DNA of 64,000 bases from Deltaproteobacteria bacterium (GTDB taxonomy: Bacteria > Lernaellota > Lernaellaia > JACKCT01), in contig JACKCT010000004.1 in the NCBI GenBank assembly GCA_020633895.1, positions 186,001 to 250,000 of the forward strand, written 5' to 3'. The notes under the pieces were generated by a model. It ran no database searches. It saw nothing but the letters and a program-made list of their open reading frames with translations, and was not told the DNA's origin. Shown here one piece after another: positions 34,355-43,054 of this stretch. Positions within the stretch are counted from its first letter, which is position 1. Every line of letters begins with the position of its first letter. The translations under genes and the position numbers were made by a program.

Positions 34355-35134
34355 ATGACAATGCGTTGGTTGGGAATCGGCGTCCTCGCGACGCTGCTGT
34401 TGATCGCCGGATGCTCGGACGAATTCGGCAACCGCCTGTCGGGCTTCGACACGGACGAGTTGACCGACGAAGGCGCCGTGGAGCTCAACGGCCGCGCGTT
34501 GCTTCAGGACCAGGACAATCACAGCTACATCCGCGTCAAACTCGCCGACCTGAGCATTTCCATGCTCACCAATTCGGACGGCGAATATCAGCTTCCCACC
34601 GAGCTGTCCGAAGGCGAATGGAAACTCGAGGCCAGCTACCCGTACTACCACTCGGCGTCGCTGAATTTCGAAACGGACGAGGGCCGGCCGACCAAGCCGC
34701 TGTCGGACATGGTTCTCGAACCCTCGGTCCATTTTTCGGTGTCGACAAACAAGTCGACCATCGCCCTGGGCGAGTCAATGACGGTCACGCTGACTGTCAG
34801 CAATCCGTCGACACACGAAGTGACGCTCTCCTCGACCACCACGCCCATGGAAGCTTTCGCTCTCTGGAAGGACGGGAAGGTGGCTTACGGGGGGCTCTAT
34901 CCCGGCGACACGGACATCCCCATGGAGTTGGAACTGCTGCCCGGCGACACGCGCTACATCGAGTTCGATTGGACGCTCGACGACCCGTCGCTGCCGTCGG
35001 GGGAGTATCGGCTGTTCGCCGCGCTCACCAGCAACGTAACGCACCCGGAATACTTCGATACGTCCCCGGAACTCACCGACTTCAATTGGAGTCTCTACCG
35101 CAAACTGGAGTCGGTGACGATCACCGTCCGCTGA
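34355..35134 (+). CDS. Lipoprotein with BsuPI-like inhibitor domain
   Basis: A protein of about 259 residues. The start at 34355 gives a short signal ending in the good lipobox LLIAGC (Cys at residue 20). The first part (about 45-110) resembles a carboxypeptidase-regulatory-like domain: VKLADLSISMLTNSDGEYQL. The second (about 130-258) resembles the BsuPI intracellular proteinase inhibitor fold: hydrophobic strands, FALWKDGKVAYGG, then ELLPGDTRYIEFDW and LPSGEYRLFAAL. This is a resemblance in pattern only; inhibition has not been shown. A promoter-like TTGTTG-N18-TAAACT lies at 34269-34298. It is 37 bp upstream of the DUF58 gene. Confidence 0.7.
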   Translation: MTMRWLGIGVLATLLLIAGCSDEFGNRLSGFDTDELTDEGAVELNGRALLQDQDNHSYIRVKLADLSISMLTNSDGEYQLPTELSEGEWKLEASYPYYHSASLNFETDEGRPTKPLSDMVLEPSVHFSVSTNKSTIALGESMTVTLTVSNPSTHEVTLSSTTTPMEAFALWKDGKVAYGGLYPGDTDIPMELELLPGDTRYIEFDWTLDDPSLPSGEYRLFAALTSNVTHPEYFDTSPELTDFNWSLYRKLESVTITVR

Positions 35135-35171
35135 CGCCCAACTCTCCCATCGGAAAGGACGCCGCGCGCCC

Positions 35172-36053
35172 ATGCTGCCTCGCGAGTTGATTCGCAAGAT
35201 CCGCCGCATTGAGATCCTCACCCGCCGCCACGTGGACGAGACGTTCGCCGGCCAGTACCAGTCCGTCTTCAAGGGGCGGGGCATGGAGTTCGCCGAGGTG
35301 CGGGAGTACATGCAGGGCGACGATGTGCGCAGCATCGACTGGAACGTGACGGCGCGCATGGGCAAGCCGTATCTCAAACGCTTCACCGAGGAGCGGGAAC
35401 TGACGGTGATGCTCGTCGCCGACATCTCGGGCTCGATGGACACGGGCAGCGGTGAAGAGACCAAGCGGGAGACGGCGGCGACGGTCGCGGCGATCCTGGC
35501 GGTTACGGCGGCGCGCAACCAGGACAAGGTGGGCGGGCTGCTGTTCGGCAAGGAGGTGCATTCTTATGTGCCGCCCGGCAAGGGGCATCGCCACGCGATC
35601 CGCATCGTCCGCGACATCCTTTACGAGCGCCCCGCCGAGCCGGGGACGAACCTGGCGGCGGCGTTGGACATGCTTGGGCGTGTGCAGAAACGCCGGGCCA
35701 TCGTCTTTGTGCTCACCGACCTGATCGGGCTGCCGGACCCGGGCGTGTCGCTGCAAGTCGCCTCCCGGCGTCATGACGTGGTGATGATCCATGTGGGCGA
35801 CCGCCGGGAGCGGGATCTGAAAGGCGAGGGGCTGATCCCGCTGCAGGACGCGGAAACCGGCGCCGTGGGATGGATCGATCTGTCCGATCCGGAAACCCGC
35901 AAGCTGTGGCGACAGGCGGCCGAAGAGCGCGAGGCCTTGTGGGACAAGCGGCTCAAGCGTCTGGGATTGGATCGCGTCGAACTTCAGGCGGGCGGCGACT
36001 CGGTCATGCCGCTGGTGAGTTTCTTTCGACGGCGGGCGTTGCGCTTCCGATAG
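35172..36053 (+). CDS. DUF58 (von Willebrand-like) protein
   Basis: A 293-residue protein of the DUF58 family, usually partnered with a MoxR-type AAA+ ATPase and BatA-like proteins. The N-terminal FKGRGMEFAEVREYMQGDD and SIDWNVTARMGKPYLKRF are diagnostic. The vWA-like core has the metal-site motif DISGSMD, and later VLTDLIGLPD. It lacks membrane helices, as usual. No moxR, batA or TPR partner gene lies within the window on either side, so this copy appears orphan. Whether it acts in chaperone-like metal insertion or surface assembly is not known. Confidence 0.9.
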   Translation: MLPRELIRKIRRIEILTRRHVDETFAGQYQSVFKGRGMEFAEVREYMQGDDVRSIDWNVTARMGKPYLKRFTEERELTVMLVADISGSMDTGSGEETKRETAATVAAILAVTAARNQDKVGGLLFGKEVHSYVPPGKGHRHAIRIVRDILYERPAEPGTNLAAALDMLGRVQKRRAIVFVLTDLIGLPDPGVSLQVASRRHDVVMIHVGDRRERDLKGEGLIPLQDAETGAVGWIDLSDPETRKLWRQAAEEREALWDKRLKRLGLDRVELQAGGDSVMPLVSFFRRRALRFR

Positions 36054-36074
36054 CGACCGGGTAGTGACAAGACG

Positions 36075-37301
36075 TCACGGGCGCAGGATCTCTTCCAACC
36101 GGTCGATGTGCGTCGTCAGGTCGTGCTCGGCGCGCACCCGCTCGAAACCCGATCGGCCGTACTCCGCCGCTAAATTCGGGTTATCCATGAGCTTCCCGAC
36201 CGCGTCGGCAATCGCCGCTGAGTCCTTCGGCGGCACCAATAGCCCGTCGCGCTCGTGACGCACCACTTCCGGCAGACTGCCCAAGTTCGAAGCGACCACG
36301 GACCGCCCGTTCGCTTGCGCTTCCAGAATCACATTCGGCACATTCTCGAACCAGATCGAAGGCACCACCACCACCCGCGCCCGGCGGTACAGCTCCGTCA
36401 ATTTCTCGCCGGAGACATGGCCCAGCATTTCAACATTCGTCGCGTTGGAAGACGCCACTTGCTCGCGAATCGCGCGACCGTCGGGCGTCTCGGTGTCGCC
36501 GACAATCAACAGCCGCCACGACGCGCCCAGGGCCGCCTCCACCAACCAACGCACCCCCTTGGCCGGAAACAAGCCGCCGACGTAGAGGGCGACACGCTCG
36601 TCACTCGGTGTAGGCGGCGTCTCGGGGACGCCGGGCACCGGCGTGGGGAGATGCGTGACCTGCCGGTAGCCGTTGGCCCGCAATCGCTCGGCGAGAAAGA
36701 CCGACGGCGAGACCAGATGCGTCGGCGGCCGATCCAGATTCCGCGCCCGCAGATGCTTCATCGCGGCAACGCGCGTGGCGGTGACGGCCAACGACCCTTT
36801 CAGACACCGATAGCGCAGCGCCGGTAGGAGCGATCGATCACACAGAACGCACGGCTCGTTGTCGCGCAGGGCGTTGTAGGCGGGACAGAGAAGTTGATAG
36901 TCGGACTGCCTCCAGACGACGGGAACACCCATTTTTCGCGCGGCCATCAAAACCTCGGGCGCGAGGTAATGAGCGATCTGCAACGCATACACCACGTCGA
37001 TGGATTCGTCCTTCAACACGCGCAACGCCGCGTCGTACACCGACCGATCAAAAATCACCTTGGCGGCCAGGCGCGATTTTTCGCCGAACGATAACGGGCG
37101 GTCACCCTCCCAAACGTAATCCGGCCCGACCGGCGGGGCGGGAAAGTATTTGGCGTAGGGCGTCGGTTCGTTGCGGGAATAGGCGAGGGCGAAGGGGACG
37201 ACCTCATGACCGCGGGCGGCCAACTCGGGCGCGATGTTGAAAAGGTACCGCTCCGGCCCGCCGGACAAAAAATAGCGATTCGTCGCGATCAGGATGCGCA
37301 T
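36075..37301 (-). CDS. Family 4 glycosyltransferase
   Basis: A 408-residue GT-B fold enzyme. The N-terminal RILIATNRYFLSGGPERYLF and the C-terminal nucleotide-sugar site (VVVPSIWFENVPNVILEAQANGRSVVAS, then GSLPEVV) are typical of GT4 enzymes. An internal Cys-rich patch, CPAY...PCVLCDRSLLPALRYRCLKG, is shared with a subgroup of GT4 enzymes that modify surface polysaccharides. The ATG at 37301 starts at the first strand. It faces the DUF58 gene tail-to-tail and the potassium channel gene head-to-head, with no other polysaccharide genes nearby, so its acceptor is unknown. Confidence 0.92.
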   Translation of the reverse strand: MRILIATNRYFLSGGPERYLFNIAPELAARGHEVVPFALAYSRNEPTPYAKYFPAPPVGPDYVWEGDRPLSFGEKSRLAAKVIFDRSVYDAALRVLKDESIDVVYALQIAHYLAPEVLMAARKMGVPVVWRQSDYQLLCPAYNALRDNEPCVLCDRSLLPALRYRCLKGSLAVTATRVAAMKHLRARNLDRPPTHLVSPSVFLAERLRANGYRQVTHLPTPVPGVPETPPTPSDERVALYVGGLFPAKGVRWLVEAALGASWRLLIVGDTETPDGRAIREQVASSNATNVEMLGHVSGEKLTELYRRARVVVVPSIWFENVPNVILEAQANGRSVVASNLGSLPEVVRHERDGLLVPPKDSAAIADAVGKLMDNPNLAAEYGRSGFERVRAEHDLTTHIDRLEEILRP

Positions 37302-37433
37302 GGCGCGACGTTAGCAGCGGCCATGCCGACCCACAAGGCGGCGGTGTTTTGCTTCGGGCGGGATTTTCCGGGTTTCCCCCGGCTTGCCGGACCGCTTCGC
37401 CTCGTCCAGAATGGCGGAAACTCCACGCGGATT

Positions 37434-38450
37434 TTGTCCTTGGATATCTCGCGATTTGCCAAAATCGTCGTTCCTTTAAGTGTGTCCCTGATCACGATGG
37501 GCACCCTCGGCTACATCGTGATCGAGGACGCCCATTGGTACGACGCTCTCTACATGACCGTCATCACCATCAGCACCGTGGGTTACGCCGAGACGATCCC
37601 TTTGTCCACGGCCGGCCGCATGTTCACCATGGCGCTGATCTTTTTCGGAACCGGCTTCATGCTGACCATGGTGGCGATGTTCGCCGAAGTGATCATCGAA
37701 GCCCGCATCCGCAGTATCCTGGGACGTCGCCGTCTGGCGAGAAAGATTCAGCATATGCACGATCACATCATTCTCTGCGGCTACGGACGCATCGGCCAGG
37801 TGATCGCCGAGCGACTGCAGGCCCGTCGCGTGCGCATGGTGGTCGTCGAGGCGCAGGAGCACTACACCCAGCTTCTCGACGAATTCAATTTCACCTACAT
37901 CCACGGCGACGCCACCAAGGAACACATCCTGGAGCAGGCGGGCATCGCCAAGGCGCGGACGCTGATCGTGGCGCTTTCCAGCGACGCGGACGCGGTCTTC
38001 ACGATTCTCCTGGCGAGGGAAATGAATCCGAATCTGGAGATCATCGTGCGGGCCGTGGATCGGGAATCGGACCGACGCCTGCGTTCGGCGGGCGCCGACC
38101 GGGTGGTGAGCCTTTACGACCTGGTGGGACGCAACATGGCCAACCGCATCCTCAATCCGGAAATCGAGGACATCCTTTCGGTCGCCACCCTGGGAACGCA
38201 CGAGGAAATCCGCATGGTCGGCATCAAGGCCCATGCTCCATCCGATCTGATCGGCCGGACCCTGCGCGAAGCGCCGATCCGAACGGACCTGGGACTCATC
38301 ATCATCGGAATCAAGAAGAACCACGGCGAGATGATCTTCAACCCGTTACCCGACGAGAAGATCGAGGCCGGCGACGTGCTGATCACCATGGGGGAAGAAC
38401 CGAACCTGGAGAAACTTCAAGGTTGGCTCAACCCGGAGCACGTGCATTAG
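37434..38450 (+). CDS. Two-helix potassium channel with RCK domain
   Basis: A protein of about 338 residues: helix 1 (about 11-30), pore helix and filter TISTVGYAE (46-53), helix 2 (about 63-88), then an RCK/TrkA-N domain beginning HIILCGYGRIG (GYGRIG at 116-121), and a TrkA-C domain at the C-terminus. This is the MthK layout, gated by ligands bound to the RCK ring. The filter reads TVGYA rather than TVGYG. The start is uncertain: the TTG at 37434 lies just before the first helix, and an ATG at 37323 would add 37 poorly conserved residues. A terminator follows the stop. Confidence 0.85.
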   Translation: MSLDISRFAKIVVPLSVSLITMGTLGYIVIEDAHWYDALYMTVITISTVGYAETIPLSTAGRMFTMALIFFGTGFMLTMVAMFAEVIIEARIRSILGRRRLARKIQHMHDHIILCGYGRIGQVIAERLQARRVRMVVVEAQEHYTQLLDEFNFTYIHGDATKEHILEQAGIAKARTLIVALSSDADAVFTILLAREMNPNLEIIVRAVDRESDRRLRSAGADRVVSLYDLVGRNMANRILNPEIEDILSVATLGTHEEIRMVGIKAHAPSDLIGRTLREAPIRTDLGLIIIGIKKNHGEMIFNPLPDEKIEAGDVLITMGEEPNLEKLQGWLNPEHVH

Positions 38451-38467
38451 CCGGCCAAGGCGTAAAA

Positions 38468-38500
38468 ACCGCCGGTGGGGTCTTCAGCCCCGGCGGTGTT
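38468..38500. terminator. Bidirectional terminator between the channel gene and the DUF4388 gene
   Basis: Stem ACCGCCGGTGGGG / CCCCGGCGGT with a small bulge, flanked by an A-run on one side and GTTT on the other, between convergent genes. Confidence 0.55.
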
Positions 38501-38528
38501 TGTCGTACGAAAATCGGTGCGTTGAGCC

Positions 38529-39755
38529 TTATTTGACGCGTTTGGCCAGTCGAAGCGAGAAGAGCCCCAGCAAAACCGACAAGGCGTGTTCTTCGTCCAA
38601 CCGCGATTCGTCGATGATCTCCGCCAGCGAGCGGTTGCCGCTCAAATGCTTGACGAAATCACTTTCTTCCCGCGTCAACTCCAGATCCTTGAGGTCGAAG
38701 CCCCGACCTTGCTGCATGCGCACGCGAATCGTGCGGGGATCGCCGACCTCTTTGTAGAACGCGTCGGCGTCGCTGGATTCGCGCACACCCCGGAAAATCA
38801 GATCGCCCATCTTCACGTTGATGGTCAGGTCCGACGGACGGCGCGGCTGCTCCTTGGAGAAGGTATACGGTCCCTCACGCCAGGTGAACGGCCAAACCGC
38901 CTTGCGGACAATCTGCAATTTCAGCGCCCGTTCCAGATCGTGCTGTTTGATGACGCCGACCTGAAGGAGCAAATGGCCCAGAAGACGGTTCTCGTCGAGC
39001 ATCCGCCGACGCAGCGCCGGCAGATATTCGGGCGAAACGATGTTTTCTTCCCGGATGACGTCGGCCAGGGCATAGCCTTCGATAAATCCCGAGTCGATGA
39101 ATACCAGCCGTCCATGATCGAAATGCAATGACAGTTGTTTTTCGCCTTCGCCCAGGCTGAGCACGCCGGTCCGGCTGTTGAGCGTCAAAAGACGAAGCAG
39201 CCGCGAAAGTTTGACGTCGGCCAGGTCGCCGGACGGGGGCAGGGCGCGCTTGCTGTTGGAGGCGAATTTGCTGGGGGTGCGAAAGTCGGTGAACGTGGTC
39301 GGGTTGTCGATTTCCGCCATGTTGGGCCGGGTTTCCTCGTGGCCCAGGTGGAAGAGGATCAGTTGCATCATTTTTTCCATGCGGACCGGCAGCACGACCA
39401 CGTCGTTGACGCCCCACTTGGATTTGCCCTCGATCATCAGCGTCCCGCTGCGCACCACGGACGTCAGAATGATCGGTGTGTCGAAGTCGTTAAAGACCGT
39501 GCGGATTTTCCGGCAAAAATCGAACGCGCTGGCGCCGGAAAGAAACGAAGAGACGATCAAAAGGTCCGGAGTGCGTTCGTTGTAGAAACGCAGGGCGTTT
39601 TCCATGCTGGTCGTGCCGAAGACGTTCAGGCCGACCTCGGAAAGAGGGATTTGAAGCTGATCGCACTCTTCCTTGGTGGACTGCAAGAGAAGGACAGTCC
39701 CTTTGACCTTCGTCTCCGCGTTGGAAACGGCATTGGAGACTTGCTCCACAGGCAT
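38529..39755 (-). CDS. Pseudo-receiver plus DUF4388 (PatA-like) protein
   Basis: A 408-residue cytoplasmic protein. Residues 18-135 have the CheY-like receiver pattern, but the phospho-acceptor position is Ser (PDLLIVSSF, S69 where Asp is expected). Residues about 170-270 are a DUF4388/PatA N-terminal-type domain: GDLADVKLSRLLRLLTLNSRTGVLSLGEGEKQL, then FIDSGFIEG. The C-terminal third is helical and ends LRLAKRVK. DUF4388 proteins with receivers are common in Myxococcota and relatives, often tied to gliding or exopolysaccharide control. With the acceptor lost, this one probably signals through binding. It is transcribed convergently to the channel gene. Confidence 0.82.
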   Translation of the reverse strand: MPVEQVSNAVSNAETKVKGTVLLLQSTKEECDQLQIPLSEVGLNVFGTTSMENALRFYNERTPDLLIVSSFLSGASAFDFCRKIRTVFNDFDTPIILTSVVRSGTLMIEGKSKWGVNDVVVLPVRMEKMMQLILFHLGHEETRPNMAEIDNPTTFTDFRTPSKFASNSKRALPPSGDLADVKLSRLLRLLTLNSRTGVLSLGEGEKQLSLHFDHGRLVFIDSGFIEGYALADVIREENIVSPEYLPALRRRMLDENRLLGHLLLQVGVIKQHDLERALKLQIVRKAVWPFTWREGPYTFSKEQPRRPSDLTINVKMGDLIFRGVRESSDADAFYKEVGDPRTIRVRMQQGRGFDLKDLELTREESDFVKHLSGNRSLAEIIDESRLDEEHALSVLLGLFSLRLAKRVK

Positions 39756-40186
39756 ATTGCATCACCTCAATAAAAAGGTCGTGCCTGAGCCCATATTCAA
39801 AATGCGGCTCGGCGGCAAAACCGGTCCATGCGTCCTCCCCTACTTTTTCCCGTCGGTAAAAAATGCGCGCAAATCACGAAAATGCGCCGGAAAGCATCTG
39901 TACCGCAACGCGGCCATTCGACTCGGCGTAGCGGCAGTCCGAAATTGGGACCAATGCTCCAGGAACCCGACCTACAATTCAAAACAGACACTTATAGTAC
40001 CACAGAATTTTTCACAAAGAAAAGAGCTTTCCCTAATCGGCTGTCCGACGGACGTCGTGGTCCGTTTGACTGTCGGATCGGTCGGTCCAGGTCCGCGAGA
40101 AAGCTAACGCCTTTGAATGACAACGGAATTGTTTCTTGACGAACTTCGGCGCCCTGGGGACAATAGGCTTTCCGGGAGGGCGCCGT
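39756..40186. other. Divergent spacer between the pseudo-receiver gene and the zinc-ribbon gene
   Basis: About 430 bp. The right end holds the zinc-ribbon promoter (40136-40164). A minus-strand promoter-like TATAAG with an upstream TTGTGA lies near 39995-40022, oriented to the pseudo-receiver gene. No gene is supported; the open frames there are short and unlike proteins. Confidence 0.55.
40136..40164 (+). promoter_or_regulatory. Promoter of the zinc-ribbon gene
   Basis: TTGACG at 40136-40141, a 17-bp spacer and GACAAT at 40159-40164. A GGGAGGG Shine-Dalgarno precedes the ATG at 40187. Confidence 0.6.
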
Positions 40187-40522
40187 ATGCTGATACCTAA
40201 ACGTTGCGACGTCTGCGACAAGGAACTGCTGCTGGGCAGCGCGCGATATGACGTAGATATCCGCGTCGCGTCGAGCTTTGACGGCTATCTGCCCGAGCTG
40301 GACGAAGTGGACGCCACCGAAGAGTCGCGCGAAGACAAGCTGGCCAAGCTGCTGGAAAATCTCGACGCCATCTCGCCCGAGGAAGCCGAGGCGGGGGTTT
40401 ATCAGGAAATCCAGATGACCCTGTGCCCCGAGTGCCGTCGAAAATTCCTGGCCGCCTTGGGCGACATGACCGGCAAAGAACTCCAAAGCCAACCGAAAAA
40501 ACAGCCGATCCTCTTGCAATAA
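40187..40522 (+). CDS. Small zinc-ribbon protein of unknown function
   Basis: A 111-residue protein with two CxxC pairs: RCDVC near the N-terminus and CPECRR near residue 83. The segment between them is helical and acidic (EESREDKLAKLLENLDAISPEEAEA). The ATG at 40187 is preferred because of the GGGAGGG Shine-Dalgarno and the immediate first knuckle. The pairs could form one zinc ribbon across the insertion. It lies 94 bp before the patatin gene, on the same strand. No family was recognised. Confidence 0.72.
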   Translation: MLIPKRCDVCDKELLLGSARYDVDIRVASSFDGYLPELDEVDATEESREDKLAKLLENLDAISPEEAEAGVYQEIQMTLCPECRRKFLAALGDMTGKELQSQPKKQPILLQ

Positions 40523-40616
40523 ATCTCGTTTTCGCCCAAGAACGGGCCGTTCGTCGGCGCGTTCGAACCGCGTCGAATCCGGCTCTTTTTCGCCTTCGAA
40601 AGGAATTTTCGAACTC

Positions 40617-41543
40617 GTGACGTCCGTCCGCGTCGGCTTGGCTTTGGGGGGAGGCGCCGCGCGCGGTCTTTCCCACCTGGGCGTCATCCGAGCCCTGCGT
40701 CGGGCCGAGATCCCCATCGACGCGGTGGCGGGCGCCAGCATGGGCGCGCTGGTCGGGGCCTTATTCTGCGCGCGGGGCGATATTGAGCAGGTCCTGGCCG
40801 ACGCCGTGCGCTTCATGGGCTCCGAGGAATTCGAAAAAGCCCGCATCCACCGTCTGCGCCGGGGCGTGATCGAGTCGGACCTGGGCGTGCGCGCGGCCAT
40901 GTCCCGATATCTGACGCGGGGCAGGGTGCTGGCCTCCACGGTGGCCCGGCCCTCGGTGCTCTCGGCCGACGATCTCTACGAATTGCTGGAATTTTTCATC
41001 GACGACCAGGAAATCCGCACGTTTCGGATCCCGTTTCGCGCCGTGGCGGTGGATATCAGCACAGGCGAGGAGGTCGTCTTTCGATCCGGGTCGGCGATCG
41101 ACGTGGTCGCGGCGTCCTCGGCGGTGCCGGGGGCGTTTCCACCGATCAAGGTGGAGGATCGGGAGTGCATCGACGGGGGAACGACCAATATGGTGCCCGT
41201 GTCGGTCGCGCGGGAAATGGACGTGGATTACGTCATCGCCTCCAACGTCAGCCATGAGTTGCCGGTGCCTCGCGATTCGATGCGCGCCTTGGAGGTTTAC
41301 TTCCACACGCACCGGATCACCAAGCTGGCCCTCTTGAAACATTTGTTGAAAGATGCGGATATGGTGATCACGCCGAAGGTCGGACATATTCATTGGGCCG
41401 ATTTTTCCCGTCGCGAGGAAATCATCGAGGCGGGGGCCCAGGCGGCCGAACCGGCGATTGAGCGCATCCGGGACGATCTCAAGCGCCTTGCGCGGATACC
41501 GAAGTTTTTGAGACGACGCAAAGAGAGCCTACGTGCGGATTGA
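40617..41543 (+). CDS. Patatin-like phospholipase (NTE type)
   Basis: A 308-residue serine lipase of the bacterial patatin/RssA-like group. The oxyanion-hole motif GGGAARGLSHLG is at 11-22, the nucleophile elbow GASMG with Ser41, and the catalytic Asp186 in ECIDGG. No signal peptide is present, so it is probably cytoplasmic or inner-membrane-associated. It starts with GTG at 40617. It overlaps the HtrA gene by 11 bp, suggesting shared expression; both relate to envelope integrity. The lipid substrate is unknown. Confidence 0.92.
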   Translation: MTSVRVGLALGGGAARGLSHLGVIRALRRAEIPIDAVAGASMGALVGALFCARGDIEQVLADAVRFMGSEEFEKARIHRLRRGVIESDLGVRAAMSRYLTRGRVLASTVARPSVLSADDLYELLEFFIDDQEIRTFRIPFRAVAVDISTGEEVVFRSGSAIDVVAASSAVPGAFPPIKVEDRECIDGGTTNMVPVSVAREMDVDYVIASNVSHELPVPRDSMRALEVYFHTHRITKLALLKHLLKDADMVITPKVGHIHWADFSRREEIIEAGAQAAEPAIERIRDDLKRLARIPKFLRRRKESLRAD

Positions 41544-43008
41544 TCGACACCAGTACATCTTAAGACGGCCCCTGCTCATCAAGCTGGTCATCGGCTTGAT
41601 GATTCTCGCCTTCGGCGCGGCATGCGAGCCCGAAGTCCTGCCCCAAACGCCCGACGCCAACTCGGGCAAGTACTTCCCGCCGGAGATCACCGACACGGCG
41701 CCGAAAAACCTGTCGCTGTCCTACCTGCAGGAAGCGTTTGTGGAGGCGGCAGAGGCGGCGACCAAGGCGGTGGTCAGCATCGAGAGCACGCGCCTGGTCA
41801 AGGCCGAGGCGACCGAATCCGACTTCACCGGCTGGTCCCACAGCGCCACGTCCGACACGCCGATTCCTCAGCAAAACCGGGAATTGGATATCGGTTCGGG
41901 ACTGATCTACCGCCCCGACGGCGTCATCGTCACCAGCGACCACGTCGTCCGCGACGCCCAGCGCATCGTGGTGACGCTCCATGACGGCCGCAAACTCGAC
42001 GCCCAGATCGTCGGCCGCGACCCGCTGACCGACCTGGCGCTTATCAAGATCGAGGTCAACGGCCTGCCGACACTCGAATTCGCCGGGGAAGACAACCTGC
42101 GCATCGGACAGTGGGCAATCAGCGTGGGCGCGCCCTACGGTCTGCAAGGCTCCGTCTCCGCCGGTATCGTCTCGGCGTTGGCTCGGCAGGACATGGGATT
42201 GCAGCGCTACGAGCAGTTCATCCAAACCGACGCGGCCATTAACGTGGGCAATTCGGGCGGCCCGCTCATCAACCTCGCCGGGCGCGTCATCGGCATCAAC
42301 ACCGCCGTCGTCGCCGACAGCGAGGGCGTCGCCTTCGCCATTCCGGCGTCGATCGTGCAGCAGGTCGCCGACCGCCTTCTCGTCGACGGACGGGTCATAC
42401 GCGGTTATCTTGGAGTTCACATTCAAGACATGGACGCGAACCTGCGCCGCTATTACAACGTCCCCGACGGCGAGGACGGCTTGTTGGTCAACAAGGTGCT
42501 GGAAAATTCCCCGGCGCAAAAGGCCGGCATTTTGATCTCCGACGTCCTCCTGAAACTCAATGCCGTGGATCTTCAATCGGCGGCCCAATTGCAGTTGATC
42601 ACCGCCGATCTCACTCCCGGCACGACGCACAAGCTGATCGTTTGGCGGGAAGGGCGCCAACTCGAATTTCCCGTCCAGATCGAGGAATTGCCCAGCGCGC
42701 CGCGCCTGGCCGAAATCCCCGAGGAGATTCCCGTCGATCGCATCGGCGTACGGGTCGCTCAGATTCGCCTGCAACGCGGCGACGCCCGCCCGGAATCGGC
42801 TGTCGCGGTCTCGTCGGTGGGGATCGGGTCCGCGGCGGATAAGGGCGGTCTGGCCGTGGGCGACCTGATCGTCTCGGTCGAGGGCCGGTCGGTCACGCGC
42901 CCGTTACAGTATCAGCAGATGGTCGACAGCCTGCCGCCCGGTGCGTTAGCGCTGTTCGAAATCGAGCGGGAAGGACTGCGCCTGCGTAAGGCCGTCGAAG
43001 CCCCATAG
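41533..43008 (+). CDS. HtrA/Deg-type serine protease with two PDZ domains
   Basis: A 491-residue exported protease. A hydrophobic segment (about 15-30) precedes a candidate lipidation Cys at 31 (the GAAC lipobox is poor, so a simple anchor is also possible). The trypsin-like domain has the intact triad: His137 in TSDHVV, Asp167 in TDLALIKI, Ser241 in GNSGGP. PDZ1 spans about 285-370 (GYLGVHIQDM...PAQKAGILISDVLL), and PDZ2 about 395-480 (SAADKGGLAVGDLIVSVEG). It is likely a periplasmic protein-quality-control protease. It starts at GTG 41533 inside the patatin gene. Confidence 0.94.
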   Translation: MRIDRHQYILRRPLLIKLVIGLMILAFGAACEPEVLPQTPDANSGKYFPPEITDTAPKNLSLSYLQEAFVEAAEAATKAVVSIESTRLVKAEATESDFTGWSHSATSDTPIPQQNRELDIGSGLIYRPDGVIVTSDHVVRDAQRIVVTLHDGRKLDAQIVGRDPLTDLALIKIEVNGLPTLEFAGEDNLRIGQWAISVGAPYGLQGSVSAGIVSALARQDMGLQRYEQFIQTDAAINVGNSGGPLINLAGRVIGINTAVVADSEGVAFAIPASIVQQVADRLLVDGRVIRGYLGVHIQDMDANLRRYYNVPDGEDGLLVNKVLENSPAQKAGILISDVLLKLNAVDLQSAAQLQLITADLTPGTTHKLIVWREGRQLEFPVQIEELPSAPRLAEIPEEIPVDRIGVRVAQIRLQRGDARPESAVAVSSVGIGSAADKGGLAVGDLIVSVEGRSVTRPLQYQQMVDSLPPGALALFEIEREGLRLRKAVEAP

Positions 43009-43054
43009 CCCGCGAACACTCGTAGATTTTCCACTCCCACAGGGTTTTCATTCC

